A stretch of DNA of 64,000 nucleotides from Apium graveolens (GCF_009905375.1 NC_133647.1:50030506-50094505); one strand, 5' to 3'; shown: positions 1-11,905, counted from the stretch's first letter. Program-made: numbers and translations. The notes: generated by a model not told the origin, from the sequence alone.

Positions 1-1590
1 TTGAAGTAGAAGTTTTAAACTCCTACTTGAAATGAATAATAAATAAGCAAAAATATACTTATACGAAAGTACGATCTTTATTTGAATAATCGAAAATAAG
101 TTTGATTATTATTCAAAACTATCGAATATACCTTATTCAATTACTAGTTATAGAAAATTATATATTACACTCGGGAACATCGACTTCCGGTTTAGAAAAA
201 TGTTCACTTTCGGGTCCCCTATACTAAGGGTATACGCAACTACTACTTATCTCTAGCATAGGTATTATGCAACTTATCAGCATTTGAATTTAACAAGGAG
301 ATATCAAGATTACGAAACAGGCATGCATATATATCATATCAACATGCTCCAATATATCGCAAGATTTGCTAATAACAATCATGCACTTATCACAAGATAA
401 TGCATATACACATATACATCACAACAACAATATAACGGGTAGAAAACTATCCTGAGAGTACGGGGGTAGTCGGGGTCTGAAATTGCTCTGGTAACCTACA
501 ATGTCATCAACGTACAAGGTTAACCTTCGGTCACCATGCGACTACTCAATTGTTGACACATAGGAGCGCTAACGCTCGACTACTAGGTTGTTTACTAACG
601 GCGTCGATTACGCACCCTCAGCTCCACTATTTTTATTAAATTGAGAAACAATATTTTTAAGGCAACTCCAACGTGAGAATCTTATTTATTTTCCCGTACA
701 GGCTATCAAAAAGTTTTGGGACCAACGAAGCCTTTTACGATTTCCGAAAACATTTTACAAGTTCGGCGTTTAGTAAAAGTATCGCCGCGAAACGCCGTTT
801 ACTAAAACAGTCGTTTCTCCTAAACCGTAAGTCCATTTTAGGCGAACCACATATCAAAATAAAGTTTACAACATTCTCTATCTAGTCATGGTGAGGAGAG
901 TGGTCACCTTAAATGTGTAGAACTTCTCGAGGGCTTCGATTTGATAGGTAGAACGCGAAAAACGGCCAAGGGAAACTCAAGATACAAGCATTTCATCTTC
1001 CTCCATTTTCATTTCTCTTTCCTCTCGGGTTTTTTGATAAAAATGGGGGAGAGAAAGTGTTTGACTTGGTTTGTGGTGATAAGTAAGTGATGAGAAGATA
1101 TTTGTTTGGTTATTGGTTGATTAATGTGAGTGGAAGGTGACATAAGCTTGTTTGGTCACCAATGAGCCCATCCTCCTTGCCACTTGCATTACTTAGTCGT
1201 TTAATTATTTTACGATTCGTTTATCGTTTGTTCTCGTTAATCGTTCGAGGAAACGTATCTGTGGTTTCATTGTTAGGGGCTCTATAAATCCTTCTTAATA
1301 TCCTTTATTTCTTCTTTAATCACCTTTTATAATCCTTGGGTTTAAATCCTTAATTCTTATTCCTTCCACATAATTCCTACGGTGTCTGGTGGATTCTCGA
1401 GAAAAAATGAAAGTGTCCGGTTTCGAATTCTGACGACTTTACATACACTCATTCTCATTATAGAATACTAATACGAACTCAGAATTTCGATAAAAGGACT
1501 CCTATATAGCGTGGTCTGATAATTTTCCTTAATCAGCATCATCAGCAAAAGTTACTATTCATCAGGGTTTCAAAAATTGGGGTTATTACA
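1..1590 (-). mobile_element. Partial LTR of element G
   Basis: This is non-coding DNA whose right edge, read on the minus strand, starts TGTAATAACCCC, the usual opening of a long plant Gypsy LTR. Immediately to the right, at 1591, an open reading frame of another element (F) begins abruptly. I therefore read 1590 as the outer edge of an LTR inserted into F on the minus strand. The other end lies before the window, so I cannot tell a 5' LTR from a solo LTR. The expected target duplication is ATTTC (1591-1595). No ORF of interest is visible; a 70-codon frame at 673-885 has no recognisable features. Lineage is not certain; Tekay-like is a guess from the terminal bases. Confidence 0.6.
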
Positions 1591-1809
1591 ATTTCCAAGG
1601 ATGAAAAAATTCTAAATGTAAAAACTAGAAAATTCATAAAATTTAGGATTGATATACTAGATGATTATCCAAATCCAGGCAAACTCAAGCTTGTGGAAGC
1701 TCTAAGTGGGACTCCATTCATAGAAGAACAAGAAATTCTTGTTTACTTAAAGGATCTCATTAGAGAAGAAACAAAAGCAAAAATTGTCTTTACCTACATG
1801 TATAAATAA
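1591..1809 (+). pseudogene. C-terminal end of SIRE-like 3' extra ORF (element F)
   Basis: The frame is open from the G junction to a TAA at 1807-1809 and gives 72 residues, including FRIDILDDYPNP and an acidic, charged tail. It sits just upstream of a polypurine tract and an LTR, the place where SIRE-type copia elements carry their extra ORF after pol. The rest of the ORF lies beyond the G insertion and off the window. The function of this ORF family is unknown; it is often called envelope-like, but no membrane segment is visible here. Confidence 0.55.
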
Positions 1810-1910
1810 TTGTTATTGTGTCATTTTTTATATATTAGTCTCATTTTCCATTTTAGCTTGGGGTTAGTCTTCTTAACAGGCATGAATTTGTGTTAAGCAA
1901 TCTTCTCACA

Positions 1911-1923
1911 AATTGGGGGAGAT
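1911..1923 (+). promoter_or_regulatory. Polypurine tract of element F
   Basis: AATTGGGGGAGAT directly precedes the TG of the LTR at 1924. This is the standard plus-strand primer position of an LTR element and shows that the LTR to the right is the 3' LTR of a plus-strand element. The 101 bp between the ORF stop and this tract (1810-1910) hold nothing recognisable. Confidence 0.8.
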
Positions 1924-2219
1924 TGTTGTGCAAGACATGCAAGTATATTAACAAGACTAAGTCAAATTGTCAATCCTAAGTAAGTTGTATGATAATCTAT
2001 GTTTGCATTATGTATTGTAATTCTTAAGTTTGTAAAAATGTTCAAGGGCAGACTGGAGTCTTTTTCTGTAAACAGTATCAAGCCTAAGAATTCTATCTGG
2101 AAGAAGATCAAGAAGATCACGCCTCAGAAGAATTATGAAGAAGCTTGGAGTTGAATAAATCTAATTTAGAAAAAATATTTTAAGTCAAGTTCTCTACAAG
2201 TTGCAAATTAAGTATTATA

Positions 2220-2580
2220 GATAAGTCATTCGAAAAATCCATAATGACTTATCGAGAAGTCAGGAAAGCTACTAGAGAACTCAGAGATATCGTCAAGCCA
2301 AATTGAAGACATGAAGATTGGAGATATCGACAAGTCATTTCTTCACTAGAGAACTCTGAGATCTCGATAAGTATATTTGTCATTAGAGAACTCAGAGTTA
2401 TCGATAAGTCAAAGTGAAGACATGAAGAAGTGAGATCTCGACAAGCCAGTTTCTCTTATAGAGGACTCAGAGACTTCGATAAGTCAAATCACTATAGAGT
2501 AATTAGAGATCTCGATAAGCCAATATACTTATCGAGATGTCAATTTTTCTATGTACAAAACTGGAGATCTCGAGGCAAAC
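2220..2580 (+). repeat. Short motif cluster in the U3 of F
   Basis: Variants of GAGATCTCGAYAAGTCA occur about eight or more times at irregular spacing in roughly 360 bp, mostly on the plus strand with some inverted copies (CTTATCGAGA). The core GAGATCTC is palindromic. Several copies are preceded by a second word, CTAGAGAACTCAGAG. The position, upstream of the TATA-like box, suits a transcriptional enhancer or a protein-binding array. Confidence 0.6.
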
Positions 2581-2835
2581 TCAAAGTACAAATTACAGAC
2601 TAGTTCAATATCCAAGATTATCAATCAACAAATAATTTAATCAGTTGGATTGACAAGTCTACAAAAGCGGCTTGAAGAGTACAAGATCAAGGGCCAAGAT
2701 TAACTGGCAAAGTAAAGTCACAAGTGTGGAAGATTAGCAAAGATACACAAAGCCAGAAATAGAAAGATTTGATTATCTAAAAATAGGGTTTAGTACATGA
2801 TGTTGCATGTTATGTAATAACCAGTGTTTACTGTT

Positions 2836-2843
2836 CTATAAAG
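2836..2843 (+). promoter_or_regulatory. Probable TATA box of the F LTR
   Basis: CTATAAAG lies in an otherwise ordinary AT-rich stretch about 900 bp into the LTR and about 310 bp before its end. The placement fits a U3/R boundary. There is no direct evidence of use. Confidence 0.4.
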
Positions 2844-3153
2844 TAAACACTGGATGCTTTGTTTAGTTGTAACAATTTAGATCAGAAATTTTCTATTCTC
2901 TCAAGGAAGCAGCTAAGCTCTTTATTATCAAAGAGCCTAGAAATTTTATAGCAAGACATTCTTAATTTTAATATAAAATTAATTGAGTTTTGAAAGATCT
3001 GTTTTCTTTATTGTTAGAAGCTTAATTTCAGTATTAACACATTTCACTACAAGATTTAATTTACTTTGTTCACCACCATAAACAAATCAAGAAAAGTTCA
3101 AAAACATTAAAACACATTCACCCCCCCATCTCTGTGTTATTCATTACCTAACA

Positions 3154-5468
3154 GAGACCAACTTCCTTGAATTCTTAGATGCCAACCAAACTCCTGAAGC
3201 TTTCAAAAGCTTTGTCAAGTTCTTTTCTGAAACTTACTTTGTTGGAGCCCTTATAGTTAACCCAGTTCTCTATTTGGATGTGTTAGGGGATTTCTGGAAC
3301 ACAAATGTATCTAGGACAGTTGTGCAAGAAGATCAATATTCAACTTTAGTGGTTAACTGTCAAATCATAGGACAACATGTTGAGATAACTGAAGCTGACA
3401 TGAATGTGGCCTTGAACATTTCAACTAACAAGCTAGTAGGGATTCCAACTCAGGAGGAGCTGCAAGATTTCTTGGATTTTATCAACTACTCTGAGAAAAT
3501 CAACTTGGCCAGCATGAACAAGAAAAATATGATAAGAGACTGGTCCTTTTTTGTTTGATTATGTGGTGAGGGCTTTTACATGCAGAAAATCAAGATTTGA
3601 TAACATTTTTAGTGTTGTTCAGAAGCTGGTCTACTCAATGTATAACAACAAATAGATTAATGTAGAACACTACATTCTGGAGGAATTGAGCACCAGGCTC
3701 ATCATGCCATTAACTTCAAGAGGTAAATAAATTTTCCTTCCTAGATTCATTATGTCTTCTTTAAATCATAAAGTAAATGACATACATATGCTTGAAGGTG
3801 TAGATAGGTCATTAATAGGAAACTATAAACAAGTGTCCAAAATCTTATTTGGATCATTTACTACTAAAAATAAGGTACAGGTGGGTCTTAGGTTAACACC
3901 TTTCATGATTGAAATATTTAAGACCTATCCTTACCCTATGCCTGACATGAGGCCTAATGTAGTTCAACCCAGTGCAACAATGGTTCCAGAGCCTGTGGAA
4001 GTACAAACATAGGCACACCCACATGAACCTTCCCATGTTGAGCCTACTTCTTCAAAACCAATAGTTGCTAAAAAACTAACCACTTTATCCTCTCAAAAGG
4101 GTGAAGAAAGTAAAAAGAAGATAAAGGAGGTTACCCTTATAATATTGAGTGAGAGTGGTGAGAAACAAAAACCAACTGAATCTCCCTTGGTTAGAAAACC
4201 AGAAAACTGAGTTGACCACTCTAAACACCTCTCCGTCCTCTCAAAAGGATGTAGTTATAAGCAAGGGACTTAAACAGAATCTAGGGGCATCCTCTCAACA
4301 TGGTGTCTCTACTGAAAAGAGCATTATCCCAAATGCACCTTGTAAAGAGTCAGCACATATACTTGACAAAATTCAAGTGTATGAAAGGAGAAACAAGGAT
4401 GTCACACACCATGAAAGTACATCAATTGAAGCTCCCTAATCCATTCATGGGGAGCTGTCAATACTCACTACTAAACATCAACTCTTAATCTCTCAATTTG
4501 TTCTTCACACACTGCACTTGAATCCATTCCTCAAGTGTAAACTCACTCAAGTGACATGGTTTAAGAAACCTTGCTCACCACCCAGACACCAAATTCAGAT
4601 GGTGAGAGGCTACTAGCTGGGGTAGATCTTGATGACACCATCACAAACATGGGGGATTCATCAATTTTTACCAAACACCCCATGGTAGTTGAAAATACAC
4701 CTTCATATGCAAATCAGTGTTCACGGACTGTAAGGTTTGAGGATAGTACTCCTGAAGGGGAGCTATCTAAATCTTCTCCAATTCAATTGGAGGTTCCTGT
4801 CACAGAAACAACTCCCCTCAAAACCCTGGCTGAAATTGCTCTAACAATTGAAGCAGGGAGTACAATTGCCAATGACCCTGCTATAGGAGAGGCAAGTTTA
4901 TCACATTCATGTGATAGTGCTTTGTAAGAAGAACAAGGGTTTGGGGCTGGTGTACATGACAGTAACCCATTTAAATCCCCATCCAATTCAATTGGAGGTT
5001 CCCACTATAAGTGGAGGACAATACACTGACATAAACACAGAGCAATCTGTGAGTCTAACTGTGACTCGTGTCATAGGTGGTTCTGACCCCACACTCCAAC
5101 CCTCAACTTCTCAACCTCAACAACCCCACCTCATCTCCCATTGGCTCCAATAAACTGCAGATCAACCTTCAACCATTGAAGCTCTTAGAGTTTACCATCT
5201 TGGAGCCCTTGCACAAATCTTTCAACAGCTGCTCACATCCAACATGTCCAATCAGGACTATCAAGCCATCATGCTTTCCTACCAGACAGATGTTGAAGAA
5301 AATCAAGCTAAAATTATTGATGAAGCTGGTCAGGATGCAAACTGTGATGCTTGGATAGATAAAAAATTCTCTACTAAAATAGATGTTGTGCTAGCTCAGT
5401 TCAGGGAGGAGTATATCACTATTCTGGGAAGCAATGATAGATCTCTAACTCCTCAGGAATTGTATGAT
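3154..5468 (+). pseudogene. SIRE-like 3' extra ORF, part 1 (element D1)
   Basis: This is the N-terminal and middle part of the extra ORF of a copia element that underlies the whole window. The frame is open from 3154 (ETNFLEFLD...) to a frameshift in a T-run near 3550. It then continues in another frame with stops near 3654, 3727 and 4010 and further frame changes. The part around TRLIMPLTSRG and IMSSLNH aligns by eye with the extra ORF of H: compare NMIRDWSFL with GFRKEWSFL, and the region after it. The Ser/Pro-rich middle contains SSQKDV, a word also present in C and H. The frame ends in ELYD at 5468, where element A is inserted, and resumes at 34037. No transmembrane segment is apparent. 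The function is unknown. Confidence 0.65.
5464..5468. repeat. Target-site duplication of element A
   Basis: ATGAT at 5464-5468 is repeated at 34032-34036, flanking the outer edges of A exactly. Removing one copy with A keeps the D1 reading frame open across the join (ELYD to AINNIYK). Confidence 0.95.
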
Positions 5469-6446
5469 TGTTAGGGCAAAAACACGTGCTAAAATTCACG
5501 CAAGTATACGCGTTCACAAGTAGTATAAGATATAAATCAGATTCGTTCCCACAGAGACGGGTTTAGGTTAAGTTCAATTTATGCACTTATGAAACAATGG
5601 TATGGCTATCATTCAATGCTATGACAATTAACAAATTGGGTTTTGATTAAACTACGAGATTATACTAAATAGCATTAACTAAGAGAATTGAGGTTGAATT
5701 ACTTATATGAGACAAACATGGGATTCTAACTTCATTACTACTTCATTCAAAGTCATTGTTCTTAACCTTAGCATGCAATGGTGATAACACTAATCAAATA
5801 ACACGAAACTAGTAAATGCCAACTTTTATTGTATGAATACCCTACTACCAAGCATCCACAAAAGAGATAGAAGTTGAATAGACACCAAATATGTTGAAAC
5901 CCTATATGTCTATAGAATTTGACAACATAAGGTTTAATGTGCAAGTTATCTATCGTGATTACATAGGGCAAGTAAGATGGTTAAAATTACCTACGAGTCA
6001 TGCATTATAAATACCTAAACCTATACTAGCATGGCAAGTTCTAAACCTCTATATTCACATTTGCTTCAATAGAGATTAACACGTTATCTTATATGTTACC
6101 TACGCACATAAGACGAATAAGCACAACTAATACTAGGATATCAATCAATCACCACACACCAAGATATTAGAACAAATTAACTATAGAAATCCATAAGTAA
6201 ATCTGTTAGAACCCCATGATAATGATTAGTTCATAACCGAACTCATCATCACCATGGGTTCCAATGAAAGCATGATAATAAATAATATTTGAGTACTAGA
6301 GTTCAAAGACAAATCGAAAACAAGCATCCAAGTATCAACTATATTAAAGAAAACAAAAGTCTTCTTCTCAATAGCCTTCTCGTGCTCTCTAGGTCTTCTT
6401 GTTGCTCTACCAAGTCTCCTTGTTGTTATAAATGACTTTTTATTGG

Positions 6447-6456
6447 TATATATAGG
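6447..6456 (-). promoter_or_regulatory. TATA box in the left LTR of A
   Basis: On the minus strand the sequence reads CCTATATATA, and the same box occurs at 33561-33570 in the other LTR. It lies about 470 bp into the LTR in the direction of transcription, a normal U3 length. Confidence 0.55.
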
Positions 6457-6651
6457 CTCCAGGATGACCAGGACTCTCAAAATCTTCAATTTCGACTAAA
6501 ATCAGGATTCTGGTGCAGAAACCGGACGCGGGCACGTTGCTTTCGGGCGTGGCCGTGCTGAAATAGTGTTTTCAGCGGCGCGGGCGTGCTAGTTCTGGCG
6601 CGGCCGCACTAATATTCTGGAAAATTTTTGACAATTCTTCTTTTGGCTATA

Positions 6652-6656
6652 TCTTG
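6652..6656. repeat. Target-site duplication of element B
   Basis: TCTTG at 6652-6656 is repeated at 28276-28280. The intact right LTR of A has a single ATCTTGTG at the same place (near 33770), which confirms that B interrupted this LTR. Confidence 0.95.
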
Positions 6657-7587
6657 TGTGACGATTGAGAATTTTATGACGTAATTAAGTGAATAAAGTA
6701 TGTTTTATGTGATGTGATTATAATTATGTGACTAAGTGCTGATTAATTGTCTTTTCTGTATATTAGAATATTGGAGCGTAGATAAAAACGTTCCAATTTA
6801 AAGAGTCATCTTAGGAGTTAAGCTGTGTTGTCGGGCCGTCAGGTAGAACGGAACCCGTCCTAATAAGGAATTAAAGAATATAAAATGTGAATTCTATGTG
6901 ATTGAATGAAATGAGTGTTTAAATAAAGTATTTCGTCCTAACTGACGTGTCGATTGGTAAAGATAATGAGAAGCGTAATCGAAACGATGAGCGTCGGGCC
7001 GTCAGGCTGAACGTGACCCGATACGCGTAGAAAAGGATAAAGATTAAAGAGGGATAAATTCTATGATCAGACCTGAGTTGTTATGTGATTGAATATGTGT
7101 GATTGCTTGTTTGTGTGCATGACTGTCTGCTTTGTGACATTTTTATGAATTTAAAAGGAATTATGTGATTTAAATAAAGGTTTATTTAACCTTCGCACAT
7201 TTTTATAAAATTATCCGAGTAAGATAAAAGCATGGGATTTGTTTTGTTATCTTCATAGTAGTCCTAGAGACTTTTTAAAAATGATGAGTTGATTTATTTG
7301 GTGGTCTTTGAATTTTAAATTGATTATTATGTGGAAAATGTTATTATTAAGACGAGCTTGCGAAATTCATATAAAATCAACCGTCCGCTCAAAAATCTAT
7401 TATAAATAATGGTTGAAAAGCTAATTTCGAGATCTACGTGCTAAAATTGTCATTTGCACTAATTTTTGACTTTCCAAGAGAGATATATTTTATAATTGAT
7501 TTTATGTATATTTGAATAAAAAGAAAGGATCAAATGAGCCAAAAAGGGATTTAAAAATGTACTAATTTGCCCTTGACTTTGATGGTG

Positions 7588-7595
7588 TATAAATT
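7588..7595 (+). promoter_or_regulatory. Probable TATA box of the B LTR
   Basis: TATAAATT is followed by a C-run and a long CT-rich tract, and the pattern repeats in the 3' LTR near 24973. Transcription from about 7620 would give a U3 of about 960 bp and a very long R-U5 leader of about 3.2 kb. The conserved small ORF near the LTR end would then lie inside the transcript. Confidence 0.5.
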
Positions 7596-8238
7596 CATTC
7601 CCCCCCCCCCTTTTCCTTTCTTTTCCTGTGCACCCCATTTCCCCCTTCTCTCTTTCTTTTCTTTCTTTCCTTCACTCTCTCTCGGCTACACTCTCTATCT
7701 CTCTCTCGGCTCTCCCATCTCTCTCTCTTGCATGCAACACTCAAACCTCACTCAAACTCAAAGATATTACTCTTTTTAGTCTCTATTTTCGGTATACATC
7801 TCAATTTCCATTTGCATGTAAGTGTTGTATAAGTGTTTTGATGATTGATCACTATGGTTGTATTCAAGGAAATTGATTTCTTGATACAAAACTATAAGAG
7901 TGAATCCAAGAGATTTTGGGGTCATAAACTCGAGAGAAGACCCGTTGTGGGCTCTCTTAAGTTCGACCACCACCAGCTATGATCCAAGGAGAGCCGGTGG
8001 AGTTTTTACGATATGTTAATTTGAATTTTAAAGCCTTCCATGTTTGGTTTTTGAAAAGATCAAAAGAGTTTTTGGTATTTCCTTTAAAACTTAAGTATGT
8101 GATTGAAAATGGATTTGTTTTGATTATGGATGTGTGTATAAGTTGTTTGATGATTAGGAGATTAAAATTTAAGGTTGCATGTTGAGTTTATAATTTGGCT
8201 TTGTGCTAATTAAAAAGAGGAATTTGATTTGATGAATT

Positions 8239-8243
8239 GATCT
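8239..8243. repeat. Target-site duplication of element C
   Basis: GATCT at 8239-8243 is repeated at 15574-15578. The uninterrupted 3' LTR of B has one GATCTTAGTG at 25621, matching the pre-insertion site. Confidence 0.95.
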
Positions 8244-9577
8244 TGTAAGTCATATGTCACAGGCCTATTTGTATATTCGAGGATTTAACTCAACTCAAAT
8301 AAGAATGTAATAACTAAATAGTGGATCTACCGTCAGAGAGGTCTCGCCAAGTAACATCTGTCAGAGGATTCAGAAACAACGTTCATCTACAGACTTGAAG
8401 AGTTAATTCACTGGAAGAAGTTCAAGAAATTGTTCAAGCCTCAGTGATGCAAATCAAGATTATGGGTTTAATCAAGTGAAAGAGATCTCGTCGGAGTATC
8501 ATTAATTACAAGGATTTAATCTAAAGAAAATCAAAGTGTCAAAGTCAAGACATGAAGAAACGTCACGGAAGTTAGTCACTCATGAACCAGACAGTACATC
8601 GATTGTCAACATTGAAGTGGTGGAATTGATTCATAATTGACAGTGATTTTCAGAAGATTTTCAGAAGAATGGTTGCTGCTCAAGATTAGTATTAATTCTC
8701 TATTAATTAATTAAGTCATATAATTTAATTAAGAAAATAAATTATATTTGCAAAGATTAATTTATTGATTAATTGAATTAATTGATTAATTAATTCTGAA
8801 TTAATATTAAGGTTTTTCAGAATTTTAATTGGATTAAAATCTGCATTAAATCAGCAAGACAATTGAAAATGAACTAGCATGACAATCAGGATTGTCATAC
8901 CGATTGTCATGCCAGGCCATTTTCAATAGTCTCACCGAAAGTTACACTGGGAGGAGATTGTCTTGCTAGTTCATTATGATAGTCTTGCTAGTTCATTTGA
9001 TTGTCATACCGAAAGTCTTGCTAGCTGTTGAGATTGTCTTGCTAGTTCAAAGGATAGTCTCACCGAAAGTCCTACCAGCTATGGGATTGTCATTCTAGTT
9101 CATTTCATTCTGTCGATTGATTAAAAAGACAGAAGCAGCCATTCAAGAATTAACAATTCAACAGAAAAGAAGTCAAGAACATACAGAGAGAAAAAGCAGC
9201 CAAATATTTCATCTTATCTGCTAATTCAAGATCACAATTTCTAGTTTGTAATGTTAAATCCAATCAACTAGAAATCATTCTCTTGTTCTTGTGTAACAAT
9301 CTAGCGGATCAAAATCCCTAGAACTTAATCTCAAATTGCGTTTAGCATTTGAATCTTTTTATTACAAAAATAGAAAAAGTTCATGTCGAATTTATTCTAG
9401 ATTTGTGATAATTAATTTGAGATTAATTCCTTGTAATCGATACAGTTGTTGTAACACCTTTCAAGTTTAATTATTTAACTTGAATTTTGTTTCACATTTT
9501 TTATTCCGCATTTAATTTGATTATTCGGTACTGTTTGTATTCAACACCCCCTTCTACAAATACATTGGGACCTAACA
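8244..9577 (+). repeat. 5' LTR of C
   Basis: The 1,334 bp run from TGTAAGTCATATG to CCTAACA and match 14232-15573. An AT-rich block with many TTAATTAA words lies at about 8685-8830. A cluster of a repeated word follows at about 8850-9110. Confidence 0.95.
8850..9110 (+). repeat. Short motif cluster in the C LTR
   Basis: Variants of GATTGTCTTGCTAGTTCA and GATTGTCATACCGAAAGT alternate about ten times in 260 bp. The same cluster is at about 14838-15098 in the other LTR. The words differ from those in F and H. It is probably a U3 regulatory array. Confidence 0.6.
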
Positions 9578-9579
9578 AT

Positions 9580-9591
9580 TGGTATCAGAGC
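9580..9591 (+). promoter_or_regulatory. Primer-binding site of C (tRNA-Met)
   Basis: TGGTATCAGAGC begins 2 bp after the LTR end. It is complementary to the 3' end of plant initiator tRNA-Met, the common primer of copia elements. Confidence 0.92.
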
Positions 9592-9673
9592 CTTCTGATT
9601 AACGAACAAATCAAGATCCTAGACTTTTATGATTTTTCAACTCCTTGAATTTTTATTCATTCAAAAATTCATA

Positions 9674-11905
9674 ATGACTTCACAAAAAGTTGGAACCGTT
9701 AAAATTCCACAATTTGATAAAGAGAATTATATTATGTGGAAGAAGAAGATGCTCTTATTTTTACAAGTGGCAAATCCCAAATATTCAAACTTGTTACAGA
9801 AGGGGATAAGAACTCCGATGGTTATTGAACCGGAGGTGATAGTAGATGATGTTGTGATCACCAAAGCCAGAACCTATCCTAAAGATCCTGAGGATTTTTC
9901 TCCTGCTGAAAAAGATGATGCCTCCTTGGATGCCAGCCTTCAATTAATATTAATTGATTCCCTTGATCCCTTGATGAACAGACATGTGATGAACTGTAAA
10001 AATTCCAAACACATGTGGGAAACTATTGAGGTGATTAATGAAGGCACAGAGGAAGTTAGGGAGAACAAGTTGGAGATCCTAACCTCTGAGTATGAATATT
10101 TTAAATCAAATCCAGGAGAAGGAATTACTGAAGTGTTTGAGAGGTACAATACGTTGATCAACAACCTGAACATAAATGGGAAATATTATTCAGTCAGGGA
10201 AGTCAACAAAAAGTTTCTTTTAACACTGCCAACTCATCTTGAACATAGAATCACTGCCATTAGAGAAGCTAGAGATCTGAGTAAGATTTCTTTGGATAGA
10301 CTCTATGGTGTGTTGAAAACCTATGAGTTGGAGCAGATTCAGCAAAAGGAAGTCTACGGGAAAGATAGAATGGTCAGCACATCTACTGCACTTATAGCTG
10401 AAGGTCAACAACAACAGCAATCTCAATAATTGGAGAGAATGGTACAGTGTTCCAAGGCTGAGGAAAATATGTTAGTAGCAGAATATGATCCTCCTACTAC
10501 AAATCAATCAAGTGATGATTTTTATTCCTTGGAAGAGCTGGAGCAATTGGAAGACGAGTCAATGGCCCAAATTGTCAAGAGATTCTCCCATGTCAGATTC
10601 AAGAGGAATCCCAAGCTTAAGTACAAGTTCAACTACAACAAATTCGAGAAAGGTGGATCTTCATCCTCTAACACCAGCAGTGGTGGATACAAAATAGGGA
10701 TGGTTGATCGGAGCACCATTAGATGCTATAACTGCAATGAGTTGGGACACTTTGCCACAGAATGTAGGAAGCCAAAGTAAGTAAGAAAGAACTCTGAAAG
10801 GGCTTATCTGGCAAAGGGAAGAAGCTGGGATGATACTGACAGTGAAGATGAAGATGAAGGAAATCTTGCTCTTATGGCTATTGATGGAAAAGCTTCATCG
10901 TCAAGAATAGAGGTAAAACTTTCTGATGCTGAAATGGTTTATCATCTAAGAGGTAACTTAGATTGTGCACGTCGTGATAATGAACTGTTAAGTTTACAGA
11001 TCACAGACCTTGAGAAAGAGGTCAATGAATTAAGACTTGTGCACATTAGTCAAGACAAATTAAAAGAACAAGTATCTTTTTTAGAGAATAGAGTTGACTG
11101 TTATAGAAAACTCGAAACTATTCTCAAAGACAAGATCACCGGTCTTGAGACTAAGGTTAGAGCCTACTTCAATTCTTGTTCGAAGGCTAAAGAGTTCTAC
11201 AGTAAGCAATCTGTTAATCAAACATCTGGAATAGGTTATGATTACAATGTTGCTATTGGAGAATTAGGCATAAACTCCCCTCCTCGTGTCTGTGCTAAAG
11301 GGAGGGAAGTACCACATGTGCTTAAGGGTGTTGATGAACCCCTCTATAAACCATCAATTGCTGAACCATTTGATGCGACCTCTTCTGTTATTCAAGAAGA
11401 AATATGTGCTGAAGACCTTGCTAATGAGAAGGTTGTTTCCAAGTCAAGTGTGTCGAAAGTTCCAGTCAAAGTTGTGAAAGCAACTGAGACTAACTCAGAC
11501 ACACATGAGTTGGATAACAAAAATGCCATGTCTACCATGCATAAATTGCATGCTGTTAATCACTCTCATAAAGCATGTGGTGTTTCTAATTGTATGTCTT
11601 GTGATTTTAATATGATGTATGCTTATTTTAATGGTAAGCATGTTTCTAATGATAAGACTACTCCTCGTCAGCATGTGAATAACAAGAAGCATGATAGGTC
11701 TAAGACTGCCAGTCCTTCTAAGGCTAGAAAGGAGACATTTGTGCCTAAGCTTAAACAGAAATTTGTTAAGGCTGTTTACAAGGTCAAATGTTCAGTCATT
11801 GAGAAAGTTGAGACAATTAAAATTAAAAATGTTGTTTTGCCTGACAAAGGACAATTCTACAAGTATGCCGGGCCCAACCAAGTTTGGGTTCCGAAGAAGG
11901 TCTAA
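9674..11905 (+). pseudogene. Gag of element C
   Basis: One frame runs from ATG 9674 (MTSQKVGTVKIPQF) to a stop at 11903-11905, broken by in-frame TAA at 10427 and 10778. The N-terminal part is a copia capsid domain (NYIMWKKKMLLFL; later TLPTHLEHR). A CCHC zinc knuckle, CYNCNELGHFATEC, is at about 10727-10768. After an acidic patch comes a probable coiled coil (about 10950-11170), then a Cys/His-rich stretch (HKACGVSNCMSC, about 11568-11605). The long gag tail with a coiled coil fits the SIRE clade. I chose ATG 9674 over the upstream ATG at 9629 because the conserved start lies there. An 843-codon product would need read-through of two stops. Confidence 0.75.

Larger units (their letters stand above)
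1924..3153 (+). repeat. 3' LTR of SIRE-like element F
   Basis: The 1,230 bp segment runs from TGTTGTGC to CCTAACA. A polypurine tract lies on its left, and on its right the coding frame of another element (D1) begins without transition. A TATA-like CTATAAAG is near 2836, which would put U3 at about 900 bp. The U3 carries a cluster of a short motif. The right flank, GAGAC (3154-3158), should reappear before the unseen 5' LTR to the left of the window. A solo LTR is unlikely because internal F sequence adjoins it. Confidence 0.8.
5469..6656 (-). repeat. 3' LTR of A, outer part (split by B)
   Basis: This aligns with 32584-33775 of the right LTR, from TGTTAGGG through a TATA-like TATATATAGG (6447-6456, read on the minus strand) to GCTATATCTTG. 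At that point element B interrupts it, and the remaining 254 bp are at 28281-28534. The GC-rich patch near 6525-6610 is part of the LTR and matches 33640-33730. Confidence 0.93.
6657..8243 (+). repeat. 5' LTR of B, first part
   Basis: This matches 24044-25625 of the 3' LTR, beginning TGTGACGATTGAG. It includes two copies of a CGGGCCGTCAGG-containing word (near 6833 and 6995), a probable TATA box and a pyrimidine-rich tract (about 7598-7735). Element C interrupts it at 8244. Short open frames here (for example 7979-8185, repeated at 25361-25567) simply mirror each other because LTRs are copies. Confidence 0.93.

Noticed and set aside
1924..3153. F as a solo LTR with flanks GAGAT and GAGAC.
   Set aside because: The left flank is a polypurine tract preceded by the end of the extra ORF, so this is the 3' LTR of a longer element. 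The near match of flanks is incidental.
7600..7735. The C-rich and CT-rich tract as a microsatellite of interest.
   Set aside because: It is part of the B LTR, repeated at 24985-25115, and lies just after the TATA box; an ordinary pyrimidine-rich start region.
7979..8185. A 68-codon frame in the B LTR, repeated at 25361-25567.
   Set aside because: It is a duplicate through the LTR pair. It has no domain, and unlike the frame at 17866 no splice site or downstream partner.
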